The notes under the pieces are model-generated. The model searched no databases. It was given only the letters and a program-made list of their open reading frames with translations, and had not been told where the DNA came from. Made by a program: the position numbers and the translations under genes. From the NCBI GenBank assembly GCA_016179105.1, contig JACOSB010000047.1:1-32273 (forward strand): a stretch of 32,273 bases of DNA, read 5' to 3'. Source of the DNA: Candidatus Acetothermia bacterium (lineage in GTDB: Bacteria > Bipolaricaulota > Bipolaricaulia > RBG-16-55-9 > DRXL01). How positions within the stretch are numbered: the first letter of the stretch is position 1; every line of letters starts with the position of its first letter. This document shows positions 1-8,371 of the stretch, piece after piece.

Positions 1-111
1 GACGCCATGATCCAAGACTACATTAGCGAGCAAGAGGGCGAACCGGTTCATGATGATAGTCAATTTCGAATTGACGATACTCCGAACCCCTCGCCTTCAA
101 GGCGAGGGTAG
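1..111 (+). CDS. tnpA: IS200/IS605 family transposase TnpA, C-terminal part (cut by window start)
   Basis: The frame open from base 1 encodes the last 36 residues of a small protein, including ISEQEGEPVHDDSQFRID, which I recognise as the usual C-terminus of the Y1 (HUH) single-strand transposases of the IS200/IS605 group. These enzymes cut and rejoin single-stranded DNA at subterminal hairpins. The frame runs through the right-end hairpin (88-108) and stops at TAG just after it, so the last dozen residues come from the element's end. The catalytic HUH and tyrosine residues lie outside the window. The transposase start at 32207 belongs to the same kind of element in the same orientation. Confidence 0.75.
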   Translation, partial: DAMIQDYISEQEGEPVHDDSQFRIDDTPNPSPSRRG

Positions 112-260
112 TTCAGTTCTTTGTCCGTACCGTCAACGCCAACGTTAAGAATTTTGACGAGTACGCCGCGTCCGTCCGGGATCTCGTCGAGCTTCGGTTT
201 TGGCAGCTCGACCAACCGAGCCGTATGCTGTTTTCGAGGCGTAATGCCAACTGCTTTCAT
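60..260 (-). pseudogene. gdh: Glucose 1-dehydrogenase, N-terminal fragment disrupted by IS
   Basis: The first 50 codons (260 down to about 111) match the start of zinc-dependent medium-chain glucose 1-dehydrogenases, which oxidise glucose to gluconolactone with NAD(P). The family motif GVDGTDKE is at residues 41-48. After that the frame enters the insertion sequence and ends in 16 unrelated residues at base 60. An AAAGGAG ribosome site precedes the ATG, and the gene follows the GH63 glucosidase by 40 bases, so it was the last gene seen of the sugar operon. Substrate-binding and NAD-binding regions are lost, so the fragment should be inactive. Identification rests on the N-terminus only. Confidence 0.75.
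88..108 (+). repeat. Subterminal hairpin of the IS200/IS605 right end
   Basis: CCCTCGCC (88-95), loop TTCAA, GGCGAGGG (101-108) form a perfect 8-bp stem. Hairpins at this place are the recognition sites of Y1 transposases. A related but bulged hairpin lies at the left end of the other copy (about 32164-32182). Confidence 0.75.
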
Positions 261-300
261 TCTCTGAAACTCCTTTCGTTACAGAACTTTAGAACTTTCA

Positions 301-2973
301 CTAAGATTGTCCTCCGCTTTGTTGGATCAATTTCGCGACCAATGCCGTCCAGCCGGTCTGATGGCTCGCACCGACGCCCGCGCCGGTGTCGCCGTGGAAA
401 TACTCGTGGAATGGGACGTAGTCCCGCCAGTGTGGATCGTTCTGAAAATAGTCATTGTGGCCAAAGACGGCACGATGCCCTTTAGTGTCTCGCAAGAATA
501 TATTCATCAAACGACGTGAGATATCAGCTGCGATCTCATCGAGTGCGGCCCACTCCCCAGAGCCGGTCGGCAATTCGGCTTTCAACGATTCGCCATAATA
601 GTGGTGGTATTTTTGCAGCGCCTCGACCATGAGATAATTCACAGGGAACCAAATCGGTCCACGCCAGTTCGAGTTGCCGCCGAACAACCCACTACTTGAC
701 TCCGCCGGCTCGTACTTCACTGTGTAGATTTGCCCACGAAGATTAAACGTGTATAGTTCTTTCTCATGATTTTTCGAGAGCGCACGCAGGCCGTAATCCG
801 ACAAGAATCGAGCCGTATCCAGCATTCGAGGGAGAATGCGCTTGATCTTCTCTCGATCGACCATCGTGAGCAGGCGTCGACCGCCCTCGCCGGGCATGGT
901 GAGCGAGGCGATGTTCCGCACCATCTGAGGACGGTACTTGATGAACCACTCGACGCGCTGCTTGAAGCGGGGGAGCATTTCCAGCAAGTCGGGTTCGAGT
1001 GTTTCTACAGCAAAGAGCGGGATGAGTCCGACGAACGAGCGCACTTTCAAGGGGATGTGGCTCCCGTCGGGAGCATGGAGCGTGTCATAGAAGAAGCCAT
1101 CCTCAGGATCCCAAAGACTAACGCCCTCGCCACTCAGATTGTAAATCGCGTGGGCGATGTAGATGAAGTGTTCGAAAAACTTTGTGGCGACGTCTTCGTA
1201 GGCCGGATTGTGCCGAGCCAGCTCGAGCGCGATCGCGAGCATATTCAAACAGTACATACCCATCCAGGCTGTGCCATCTGCTTGCTCGATGTAACCGCCC
1301 GTGGGCAACGGCGCGCTGCGATCGAAGACGCCAATATTATCTAGCCCGAGGAAGCCGCCCTGGAAAATATTCTTGCCCTCGGCATCTTTACGATTGACCC
1401 ACCACGTAAAATTGAGCAAGAGCTTATGGAATGCTTTTTCCAAAAATTCGATGTCGGCCTTGCCCGTCATGTTGCGTGTGATCTTATACACGCGCCAGAC
1501 AGCCCAGGCGTGCACCGGCGGATTGACATCACCGAAAGCCCATTCATAAGCCGGGATCTGCCCGTTGGGATGCATGTACCATTCGCGCAACAACAGAATG
1601 AGTTGACGCTTGGCCCACTCGGGATCGACCATTGCAAGGGGAATCATATGAAACGCCAAATCCCATGCGGCGTACCAAGGATACTCCCATTTGTCGGGCA
1701 TCGAGACCACGTCCAAATTATAAAGATGTTTCCAGTCAGAGTTGCGTCCGTGTTTGCGCGATTCGGGCGGTTTCGGACCCGAGGGATCGCCTTCCAGCCA
1801 GAGCGCGGTGCTGTAGTGATAGAACTGTTTGGACCATTGCAACCCCGCGAACGCTTGTCGCTGCACTAGTTTTTCATCTTCGGTCAATGTCGAGCTCTGT
1901 ACGTTAGCGTAAAACTCATCGGCCTCTTGGATGCGCTGCGCGAAAATTTTCTCAGCATCTTCAAACGGATTTTTGTTCTCAGCGTTCGTGAAACGAACAT
2001 AGACCGTAAACGTCTCACCGGGCTTCACCATCGCTTGGAAGTGTGCTGCAACTTTGGTGCCTTTGCGCTCAGGGTTCACTCGATCTGTCTGGCCGTGCAC
2101 AAGGTAATCGTTGATGCTGTCCTTCACATACGGAGTCTCATTCGGCCAATTGAAGAGCCGTTCGGTGTTCGTCTCGTTTTCGGTGAACAACAACGCCTCG
2201 GGCAAGGCAAGCCTTGCTCCTACATTGGTGCTCACATACCACCATCGTTTTCCTAGATGCTTGTGCTCGGCTTCGACAGCCGCGTCACCGATCGCACGCA
2301 GCTCCGGCTTAGTCGATTTGTATCCCCACGACCAGGTGTTGCGAAACCAGAGATGCGGCAAGACGTGAATGGGTGCTGAATCCGGCCCGCGACTGACCAC
2401 AGAGATTTTGCACAGAATGTCTTCTTGATCGGCCTTGGCATACTCGACAAAAACATCAAAATAGCGATTTTCCCTAAAAGATTTTTCAAGGGCGTCATAG
2501 AGTTCGTATTCGGGAGCGTCACGCCCGCGCCGGGCATTCTCTTCCTTCAAGCTACTATAGGGAAACTCGACCTGCGGGTATTTGTAGAGCATCTTCATGT
2601 ACGAGTGCGTGGGCGTGCTGTCCAGATAAAAATAATACTCTTTCACATCCTCGCCATGATTACCCTCTTGGCCGTTGAGACCATAAAGGCGCTCTTTGAT
2701 AATTGAATCTTTTTCGTTCCAGAGCGCGACTGCCAGACAGATATTTTGGAAGCGATTGCAGACTCCCGCTAAGCCGTCTTCATTCCATCGGTAGGTGCGA
2801 CTACGCGCATGATCGTGAGGGAAATAGGCCCAGGCGTTGCCGTCAGCGCTATAATCTTCGCGCACCGTTCCCCAAGCGCGCTCGCTGAGGTACGGTCCCC
2901 AGTTCTTCCAGTCAGCCTTGCGTGCCTCAGAGTCTGCGAGTCGTTTATGCTCTGACGTTTGAGGTTGAGACAT
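301..2973 (-). CDS. GH63-type glucosidase
   Basis: This protein of 890 residues looks like the bacterial GH63 group usually annotated simply as glucosidase (relatives of mannosyl-oligosaccharide glucosidase), inverting enzymes with a (alpha/alpha)6 barrel. Supporting motifs are AAWDLAFH near residue 437, NWRGPIWFP in the C-terminal quarter and [10 protein letters not shown] at the extreme C-terminus. I chose the ATG at 2973 over the one at 2991 because AAGGAG sits six bases before it (2980-2985), while nothing suitable precedes the earlier ATG. No signal peptide is seen, so it is probably cytoplasmic. It lies 68 bases after the GMC gene and 40 before gdh, within one operon. Residues VGARLALPE (about 251-259) are encoded by a dispersed palindrome. 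The exact substrate is unknown. Confidence 0.85.
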   Translation of the reverse strand: MSQPQTSEHKRLADSEARKADWKNWGPYLSERAWGTVREDYSADGNAWAYFPHDHARSRTYRWNEDGLAGVCNRFQNICLAVALWNEKDSIIKERLYGLNGQEGNHGEDVKEYYFYLDSTPTHSYMKMLYKYPQVEFPYSSLKEENARRGRDAPEYELYDALEKSFRENRYFDVFVEYAKADQEDILCKISVVSRGPDSAPIHVLPHLWFRNTWSWGYKSTKPELRAIGDAAVEAEHKHLGKRWWYVSTNVGARLALPEALLFTENETNTERLFNWPNETPYVKDSINDYLVHGQTDRVNPERKGTKVAAHFQAMVKPGETFTVYVRFTNAENKNPFEDAEKIFAQRIQEADEFYANVQSSTLTEDEKLVQRQAFAGLQWSKQFYHYSTALWLEGDPSGPKPPESRKHGRNSDWKHLYNLDVVSMPDKWEYPWYAAWDLAFHMIPLAMVDPEWAKRQLILLLREWYMHPNGQIPAYEWAFGDVNPPVHAWAVWRVYKITRNMTGKADIEFLEKAFHKLLLNFTWWVNRKDAEGKNIFQGGFLGLDNIGVFDRSAPLPTGGYIEQADGTAWMGMYCLNMLAIALELARHNPAYEDVATKFFEHFIYIAHAIYNLSGEGVSLWDPEDGFFYDTLHAPDGSHIPLKVRSFVGLIPLFAVETLEPDLLEMLPRFKQRVEWFIKYRPQMVRNIASLTMPGEGGRRLLTMVDREKIKRILPRMLDTARFLSDYGLRALSKNHEKELYTFNLRGQIYTVKYEPAESSSGLFGGNSNWRGPIWFPVNYLMVEALQKYHHYYGESLKAELPTGSGEWAALDEIAADISRRLMNIFLRDTKGHRAVFGHNDYFQNDPHWRDYVPFHEYFHGDTGAGVGASHQTGWTALVAKLIQQSGGQS
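2200..2223 (-). repeat. Palindromic repeat inside the GH63 reading frame
   Basis: On the minus strand the segment starts GTAGGAGCAAGGC and folds back as TTGCCTTGCCC. It resembles the palindromes at 3030-3056 and 22716-22742 in its GTAGG(A/G)GC(A/G)AGG arm. Here it is read in frame and adds the residues VGARLALP to the glucosidase without breaking it. Confidence 0.5.
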
Positions 2974-3029
2974 CGTATGCTCCTTAGCCATTTACCACAG
3001 AGATCATAGAAAGTGCAGAGATTTCCTCA

Positions 3030-3056
3030 GTAGAGGCGAGATTACCTTGCTCCTAC
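3030..3056. repeat. Palindromic repeat at the end of the GMC gene
   Basis: Arms GTAGAGGCGAGA and CCTTGCTCCTAC flank a short TTA centre. The layout and most bases match the perfect palindrome at 22716-22742. Bases 3042-3056 encode the last codons and the TAA stop of the GMC oxidoreductase (VGAR then stop), so the repeat fixes the C-terminus of that protein. Confidence 0.55.
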
Positions 3057-4691
3057 GTTCATTGTTTTCTTGTTCGCTCGCTTCGTACTCGCTATTTTCT
3101 CAGCCCTTGCGGACTTACTCACACCCAACCGCTCCATCAGATGGTCTCCCACGCGGAGTGCGTTGGCCATGATCGTGAGCGCTGGATTCACCGCTCCGCT
3201 CGAAGGGAAAAAGCTCGCGTCAACCACATAGAGATTGTCTACGTCATGTGCTTTGCAGTTGCGATCGAGTGATGAAGTCTTTGGATCATTCCCAAATCTG
3301 ATTGTCCCGTTTTGGTGAGCCACGCCCGCGAGCGGGATGCGTTGACCAACGTAGAGATTGCGTGCGAATAGACCTTCGTGACATTCATGCCCGTGGATTT
3401 TGCACCGACCTGATTCCTTCAAGATTTGTTGCAATTTGTTGGTAAGACGCTTGTGGCCTTCTTCGTTATTTGGCTTGTATGAGAGCACGATATTGCCCTT
3501 GTTATCGAGCGTCACACGATTGTTCGGATCGGGCAAATCTTCTGAGGTGAGCCAAAAATCGAGAGAGTGTTGAGCCATTTTGTCGAGCGCCCACCCTGGC
3601 GCGATCGCCGGCGCACCCGCCTTCAGTGTGTCCAAATCCAGTTTGCCGACAAAAGAAATATGGCCCATCGGATACGACCATTCTTCGGAGCCAAGATAGA
3701 AATCATTCAGCGAGAGTGATTTTTGAAAGACCGTTGGGTTCGGACATTTAGAGATGGCCATCATCACGGAGTTGATATGGCCCATGTAGTGACGTCCCAC
3801 AACGTCAGAGCTGTTGGCTAAGCCACGTGGATACTTATCATTGGCCGAACGCAAGAGCAGCGCCGCTGAATTGATCGCTCCACAAGAGACGACAACGAGA
3901 TCAGTCGAATATGATTCAGTTTGGCCATGGCGCTGTACGATTACTTTAGACACTTCGCGGCCCGAAGGATTCGTCTCCAACTTGGAGACGTAAGCATTCG
4001 TGAGTAGAGTTACGTTCTCGTACTCAAGCGCAGGATCGACGGCACACACTTGAGCATCAGATTTGGCGTTAACCAAACAGGGAAAACCGTCACACGTGTT
4101 GCAACGGATGCACTTGCTTCGCACTCGATTCTGCTCATCTAGCATGATACCGAGCGGCGTATGGAACGGTTTTAGGCCCAAGTGCTTAAAGTCATCAGAT
4201 AATTGTTGAAGGCGCGGCTCGTGGCTCACCGCCGGGTGCGAATACGGACCGCTCGACCAAGGTTCGGTCGGATCGACACCGCGCTCGCCGTGCACTTGAT
4301 AAAGCTTTTCGGCTCTCGTGTAATACGGCTCCATTTCGTCATATGTGATCGGCCACGCGGGCGAAATGCCCCCAGCATGTTTGATCTCGCCAAAATCCTC
4401 TTCGCGCAACCGAAAGAGACCAGCTCCGTAAAATTTCGTGTTGCCGCCAACGTAATAGTTCGTGTGCGGGTGTAGTTCTTTGCCGTCTTTGTTGTACCAA
4501 ATTTCTTTAGTGTTGTACTTGCCCTCGGCGTTGACCGCCTTTGAGCTCCAGTTGTCTTTCTCGCGCGGCACGTAATCGCCGCGCTCGAGCAAAAGAATTT
4601 TTTTGCCCGTCGGCGCGAGCGCGTACGTGAGCGTGCCTCCACCCGCTCCAGAGCCGATGATGATCACGTCATAGTGAGTACTTCCCGGCAT
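3042..4691 (-). CDS. GMC-family FAD-dependent oxidoreductase with a cysteine cluster
   Basis: The 549-residue protein has an N-terminal FAD-binding GSGAGGG at residues 13-19 and a C-terminal GMC segment with NLYVVDASFFPSSGAVNP, which fits the glucose-methanol-choline oxidoreductase family. These enzymes oxidise alcohol or sugar hydroxyls. Cysteines 194, 197, 200 and 205 are spaced like an iron-sulfur or disulfide cluster, which is found in some bacterial GMC dehydrogenases but not in the classical oxidases. AAAGGAGG lies six bases before the ATG. It sits between GH57 (26 bases upstream) and GH63 genes, so a sugar substrate is likely but not shown. The last few residues come from a palindromic repeat. 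Confidence 0.85.
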   Translation of the reverse strand: MPGSTHYDVIIIGSGAGGGTLTYALAPTGKKILLLERGDYVPREKDNWSSKAVNAEGKYNTKEIWYNKDGKELHPHTNYYVGGNTKFYGAGLFRLREEDFGEIKHAGGISPAWPITYDEMEPYYTRAEKLYQVHGERGVDPTEPWSSGPYSHPAVSHEPRLQQLSDDFKHLGLKPFHTPLGIMLDEQNRVRSKCIRCNTCDGFPCLVNAKSDAQVCAVDPALEYENVTLLTNAYVSKLETNPSGREVSKVIVQRHGQTESYSTDLVVVSCGAINSAALLLRSANDKYPRGLANSSDVVGRHYMGHINSVMMAISKCPNPTVFQKSLSLNDFYLGSEEWSYPMGHISFVGKLDLDTLKAGAPAIAPGWALDKMAQHSLDFWLTSEDLPDPNNRVTLDNKGNIVLSYKPNNEEGHKRLTNKLQQILKESGRCKIHGHECHEGLFARNLYVGQRIPLAGVAHQNGTIRFGNDPKTSSLDRNCKAHDVDNLYVVDASFFPSSGAVNPALTIMANALRVGDHLMERLGVSKSARAEKIASTKRANKKTMNVGAR

Positions 4692-4717
4692 ATTTGCCTC
4701 CTTTGCGCGTTCGCTCC

Positions 4718-5959
4718 TTAAACCGCTCCGACCAATGCAAGCCCTGATGGAGATTGCCTTGTTCCAACCGTCTCACGAACGAGGCCGCGACGAGTCTCAA
4801 CTCTCTGTTCCAAATCTTGCATCACGTTCATGAAGGCCATGAACGCATCATAGGGCGTCTCATAGGGATTGAAGTATTTGTGCACATCGCCGTCCGCGAA
4901 CCACTTGGTGCAGATATAGTAGAAGTGATCGCTCGTCGAGAGTTTTCTCCATCTCTCAATCAAGTCTTGGTCGCCCGTGGCCATCACGGCGGAGCGCAGC
5001 TTGTACAGTCGCTCGTGCGCCGCATTTTGTAAGCGATTGCCGAGCCAAGCACTCAGATCGCGTTCGACATCGGCCCACGACGTCGGCGTCGGGAACGAGA
5101 GAGTCCCCGTCGGAGTGCGGCCGGCGAGTTCCGAAGGATTCACAAATTTTAAGCCACGACGCTCGGCCTCAAATGGAAAGTGACGCAAGAAATCAAAAAT
5201 CCCCGTCTCGGCCCACTGGTGCTCACCAAACGTCTCATAGTCCATGAAGAGATTAACCGTCTCGCCGAGGCTGGCAGCAACCCAGTTCACGTATTTATCG
5301 GCAGTGACGGGCCAGCCTTCCCAGTTGCGCTCAGAAAATCGAAAACCGACATCATCGCTTAAACGATAATTGCGAAGCAGAAGTTTCAAGCCCGACGCAT
5401 TCGTCGTCTCATAAACGTAATTGGGTGAGCGCCACTGAAGAACTTTGTCAGCGCCCTCAGCCAAGATAGCTTTGAAGCCCATATCGGCAATGAGTGGCGC
5501 GAGCTCATCAAAATAGATCAGTTCGGTGTTACGGAAAACTCTCGGGCGCTGACCGAACAAGCGCTCGATCGTGCCACGGTGCAGATCGACTTGTTCAATG
5601 AACTCGTCTTTATGACCGATGGCCGAGAGACTGTGATAGTATGTTTCCCCCAAAATCTCAACAGAACCCGTCGCAGCCAGTTCTTGGAAGCTGGCGAGCA
5701 CTTCGGGCGCTTCGGCAACGAGTTGCTTGAGCAAAGCACCGCTCAGGCTAAACGCCACTTTGAATCGCCCCTCTGTACGCTTAATCAGATCGAGCAAGAG
5801 TTGATTTGTCGGGAGATAGCACTTGTGCGCGACTTTTCTCAAAATGGCGCGATTCTGCTCGTCATCGAAATAGTGCGTTCCGTTCCCGATGTCAAAGATT
5901 CGAAATCTCTTCAGACGATACGGCTGGTGAACCTGAAAATACATGCAAATGTTTTTCAT
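4718..5959 (-). CDS. GH57-family glycoside hydrolase (alpha-amylase or glucanotransferase type)
   Basis: The 413-residue protein carries the GH57 conserved blocks in order: HQP at residues 11-13, GETYYHSL at 104-111, FRNTEL with the probable nucleophile Glu146, and MDYETFGEH with the probable acid/base Asp240. GH57 enzymes are retaining enzymes acting on alpha-glucans and are common in thermophiles. The short length fits the one-domain amylase or maltodextrin-acting groups. AGGAGG precedes the ATG by eight bases. The start codon overlaps the stop of the GT4 gene (ATGA), so the two are probably co-translated and work on the same polymer. There is no signal peptide, suggesting cytoplasmic glycogen-like substrate. 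Confidence 0.88.
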   Translation of the reverse strand: MKNICMYFQVHQPYRLKRFRIFDIGNGTHYFDDEQNRAILRKVAHKCYLPTNQLLLDLIKRTEGRFKVAFSLSGALLKQLVAEAPEVLASFQELAATGSVEILGETYYHSLSAIGHKDEFIEQVDLHRGTIERLFGQRPRVFRNTELIYFDELAPLIADMGFKAILAEGADKVLQWRSPNYVYETTNASGLKLLLRNYRLSDDVGFRFSERNWEGWPVTADKYVNWVAASLGETVNLFMDYETFGEHQWAETGIFDFLRHFPFEAERRGLKFVNPSELAGRTPTGTLSFPTPTSWADVERDLSAWLGNRLQNAAHERLYKLRSAVMATGDQDLIERWRKLSTSDHFYYICTKWFADGDVHKYFNPYETPYDAFMAFMNVMQDLEQRVETRRGLVRETVGTRQSPSGLALVGAV

Positions 5960-7233
5960 GAGGCAACCTCCTGTAGGATTCTGTCGTTGGCCATTTCAAT
6001 AGCTCGTTCATAAACTTCTTTGACACGCTTCGCGGGTTCATCCAATCCTAGTTTGGGACTGGATACTTCTTCCAGGCTGCGCTCGCGCAGCTCTTCGTAG
6101 AGTTCTCGGTGTCGCAAGATGCCGACGACTTTGTTGGTCATCTCGTCGATGTCCCAGAAATCGACCTTGAAAACGTTTCTGAGTGCTTCAGCAACGCCGG
6201 ACTCTTTGGGAATGATCACCGGCGTCCCGCTCTTGAGGCTTTCGAGAGCTACTAACCCAAACGGCTCGCTGACTGAGGGCATCACGCAGACGTCAGCCAT
6301 CCTAAACATTTTGAAAACGTCAGCGCCCTGTACGGCTCCTGCGAAGTGCACTTTTTCCGTCAGCCCCAGCTCAGCGGTTCTTTCGATAATTTGGGGGAGC
6401 ATATCGCCGCTGCCCGCCATAACAAAACGCGCGTCGGGCACAAAGTCAGCGACTTTTCTGGCCATCTCGATGAAATAGTCCGGTCCCTTCTGGCGCGTGA
6501 CCCGTCCCAAAAAGAGCACCACCGGCTCGTCTTGCTTAAACGGCCGGGGTGGCTCCAGGTGATATTCGGGACGATGCTCTTCGATGCCCCAATGGACGAC
6601 CTCAATTTTTTCTGAAGGGAGTCCGTAGTGACGAGTCACTAGACGCCTGAGTGCGTGGCTGTTCGCAATGACTATATCCGCCGCGTGCATTCCCTCACGC
6701 TCACGGCGATAGATTTCAGGATTGGGATGATCGCCGGAGCGGTCATATTCGGTCGCGTGGATGTGCGCAACTAGAGGCTTTCCAGAAATTTTTTGCGCTT
6801 CGATAGCGGCTGCGTAAGTGATCCAGTCATGTGCGTGGATCACATTGTGCGGTTCTTCTCGCGCGATCCCAGCAGCGATTGAGGCAAAGCGCTCGACTTC
6901 TTCAAAAATATTTCGTCCGTACACGGATTTGCCTGTCGTGGCTGCGCCTTGCACCATCTGCGCATGAGTGACCGTGTACTCCTGTGCTGTCATGTATGGT
7001 CCCAAGAGAGCGGTCACTCGGCGCGTCCTGAGTAATTGCGTGACGCGAGTTGCAGTGCTGACCAAGCGCAGTCCGATGAGTTCAGAATGACCGACAGGGA
7101 AGGGCACGACGAGAGTCACTTCGATTCCTTGGCGTAGGAGTCCTTTGACCAGTCCCAGAGTCGCTGTCGCGAGCCCTCCGGCTTGGTACGGTGGAAACTC
7201 CCATCCGAACATCAAGACTTTCATCTTCCCCAC
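5956..7233 (-). CDS. GT4-family glycosyltransferase (glycogen-synthase-like)
   Basis: This 425-residue GT-B protein begins with a KVLMFGWEFPPYQAGGLAT segment typical of glycogen-synthase-like GT4 enzymes, which bind a nucleotide sugar in the C-terminal half. The GT4 donor-site motif SEPFGLVALES is present near residue 320, and FLGRVTRQKGPDYFIEMA marks the start of the second Rossmann domain. The start is either the GTG at 7233 (used here) or the ATG at 7224; GGAGAAG and GGGGAAG both lie nearby and do not settle it. It is the first gene of the minus-strand sugar operon and overlaps the GH57 gene by four bases. Pairing with GH57 suggests alpha-glucan synthesis or remodelling; the acceptor is unknown. 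Confidence 0.87.
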   Translation of the reverse strand: MGKMKVLMFGWEFPPYQAGGLATATLGLVKGLLRQGIEVTLVVPFPVGHSELIGLRLVSTATRVTQLLRTRRVTALLGPYMTAQEYTVTHAQMVQGAATTGKSVYGRNIFEEVERFASIAAGIAREEPHNVIHAHDWITYAAAIEAQKISGKPLVAHIHATEYDRSGDHPNPEIYRREREGMHAADIVIANSHALRRLVTRHYGLPSEKIEVVHWGIEEHRPEYHLEPPRPFKQDEPVVLFLGRVTRQKGPDYFIEMARKVADFVPDARFVMAGSGDMLPQIIERTAELGLTEKVHFAGAVQGADVFKMFRMADVCVMPSVSEPFGLVALESLKSGTPVIIPKESGVAEALRNVFKVDFWDIDEMTNKVVGILRHRELYEELRERSLEEVSSPKLGLDEPAKRVKEVYERAIEMANDRILQEVAS

Positions 7234-7320
7234 GCTTCCCCAAATCTTCTCCAGTGAACACGCAACTGGTTACTATGATTACGTCCTCATACGGCCCAAA
7301 CTTCCCGATCGAAATCTGAG

Positions 7321-7348
7321 CCGGGGCAGCCTGAGCAAACTGCCCCGG
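7321..7348 (-). terminator. Hairpin after the DM13 gene
   Basis: CCGGGGCAG (7321-7329) and CTGCCCCGG (7340-7348) form a perfect 9-bp stem ten bases beyond the DM13 stop codon on the minus strand. The following minus-strand bases are only weakly T-rich, so it is a likely but not canonical terminator separating the DM13 gene from the sugar operon. Confidence 0.6.
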
Positions 7349-7357
7349 TCCGATGGT

Positions 7358-7888
7358 TTAGAGTGACGCGAGTTTTGCAGTTCCGAAAAGAACGCTAAAT
7401 TGCTTGCACCACACAATGACACCGTTGTACTGGGAAAGATCCGTGCCCGCCGGGATCGCATAACTTTGCGATCCGATGTTGCCTTGGAGCTTGCCGAGCT
7501 CAACGTAATCTTTCACGTCGCCGTTCTTGATGAGACGCACGTACAAGTCGGGGCCATTGGAGGCTTTAAAATCGTCCTCGAAGCGCACGCGCACTTCATT
7601 CTCCTTCGTGCGGATGAACTTGGCGGTGCCCTCGGCCTTGTGGACGATCGCGTCCGCTCCCACAAAAGTTCCCTGCGCCAGCACTTGGACTCTTGTGCTA
7701 TCGAGCTTCTCGCTGACCGTGACGTTAATGAAGAGCGGAGAAATTAAGTAGTACGCGATCGGACCGATGATCAACAAAGCAATGACCACCAAAGTAATCT
7801 TTGCCCGTTTACTAAGCCCTCTCTTCTGCTCGATCATCTGCTCTTGCGCCATCATGCCCTCGCTCGGAGTCATCTTGGGTTGATTCAT
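7358..7888 (-). CDS. Membrane-anchored DM13-domain protein
   Basis: The 176-residue protein has a short cytoplasmic lead, one membrane helix (about residues 29-51, ending in ITLVVIALLIIGPIAYYLI) and an external DM13 domain. The DM13 signs are the GTF start, a GTAKF strand, NGPDLYVRL, DYVELGKL, and the ending VIVWCKQFSVLFGTAKL with the single conserved cysteine. DM13 domains are proposed to take part in redox or electron-transfer reactions outside the membrane; the partner is not known. AAGGAGG precedes the ATG. The upstream region carries the GTAAGAT-N15-CATCTA motif shared with the DUF417 gene and the aldolase operon. It appears to be transcribed alone. Confidence 0.85.
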   Translation of the reverse strand: MNQPKMTPSEGMMAQEQMIEQKRGLSKRAKITLVVIALLIIGPIAYYLISPLFINVTVSEKLDSTRVQVLAQGTFVGADAIVHKAEGTAKFIRTKENEVRVRFEDDFKASNGPDLYVRLIKNGDVKDYVELGKLQGNIGSQSYAIPAGTDLSQYNGVIVWCKQFSVLFGTAKLASL

Positions 7889-7960
7889 AGTGTTTCCTCC
7901 TTGGAATGAATCTCTTTGCCGATATTGATTCCGGCGGCTGTCCGGCCGCCTACACCCACC

Positions 7961-7988
7961 TAGATGATCTAGCGTAACCCGATCTTAC
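7961..7988 (-). promoter_or_regulatory. Two-part promoter-like motif upstream of the DM13 gene
   Basis: On the minus strand GTAAGAT (7988-7982) is followed after exactly 15 bases by CATCTA (7966-7961), 72 bases before the ATG. The same pair with the same spacing occurs at 21960-21987 and 28894-28921, each time pointing toward the next gene. Part of it lies in a small palindrome CTAGAT-G-ATCTAG (7960-7972). Confidence 0.5.
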
Positions 7989-8012
7989 CTCACCGCCGAT
8001 CGTTCTTTAGGA

Positions 8013-8264
8013 ATGTTAGTTGGCAGAAGAGAAATCAAAACATTTTTCGACCGAGACGTAGATATAACCTTTAGACCCAATTTTCACTCGCTCTCCATCA
8101 CAGCAAAAGCGGTCCGTCAGCGCCTCATCGCCTCGAAGCTGACCGAGAGTGATCTGCTTGCGCTTGTCGCGATGCACACGCGCAGCTTAGGCTCGATTCC
8201 GGGCACGAGCGTTGCCTTGAGTCGCGCGTTGGCCCAAGCCCTGGCTAATCGTTTTGAGCAGTAG
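8013..8264 (+). CDS. Possible small protein, unrecognised (doubtful)
   Basis: An open frame of 83 codons lies in the otherwise empty stretch 7889-8371. I recognise no family. The only upstream purine run (TTTAGGA) touches the ATG, too close to serve as a normal ribosome site, and the composition is unremarkable. It ends just before the promoter of the beta-helix gene. It may be chance; the stretch may simply be a long divergent regulatory region. Confidence 0.2.
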   Translation: MLVGRREIKTFFDRDVDITFRPNFHSLSITAKAVRQRLIASKLTESDLLALVAMHTRSLGSIPGTSVALSRALAQALANRFEQ

Positions 8265-8275
8265 GAGCACACCCC

Positions 8276-8304
8276 TTGAAATTAGTTCATCAATGTCTTA
8301 TATA
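8276..8304 (+). promoter_or_regulatory. Sigma-70-like promoter of the beta-helix gene
   Basis: TTGAAA (8276-8281), a 17-base spacer and TATATA (8299-8304) match the housekeeping consensus well. The ribosome site AGGAGG (8359-8364) and the start at 8372 follow, giving a leader of roughly 60 bases. Confidence 0.55.
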
Positions 8305-8371
8305 CTGAAGAGACACATATCCATCTGGAGGGTGTAGCGAAATATCGATTTTTCATCCAGGAGGGATGGTT

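Larger units (their letters stand above)
1..113 (+). mobile_element. Right end of an IS200/IS605-type insertion sequence
   Basis: The segment holds the transposase C-terminus and a terminal hairpin, and then changes abruptly into a minus-strand glucose dehydrogenase gene. The exact edge is uncertain and lies at about 108-116, because the codon next to the junction could belong to either side. Insertion without target duplication is the rule for this family, so no direct repeat is expected. Confidence 0.7.

Noticed and set aside
766-1344. Long plus-strand frame of 192 codons
   Set aside because: It lies wholly inside the GH63 gene on the opposite strand; the GH63 frame has the family motifs.
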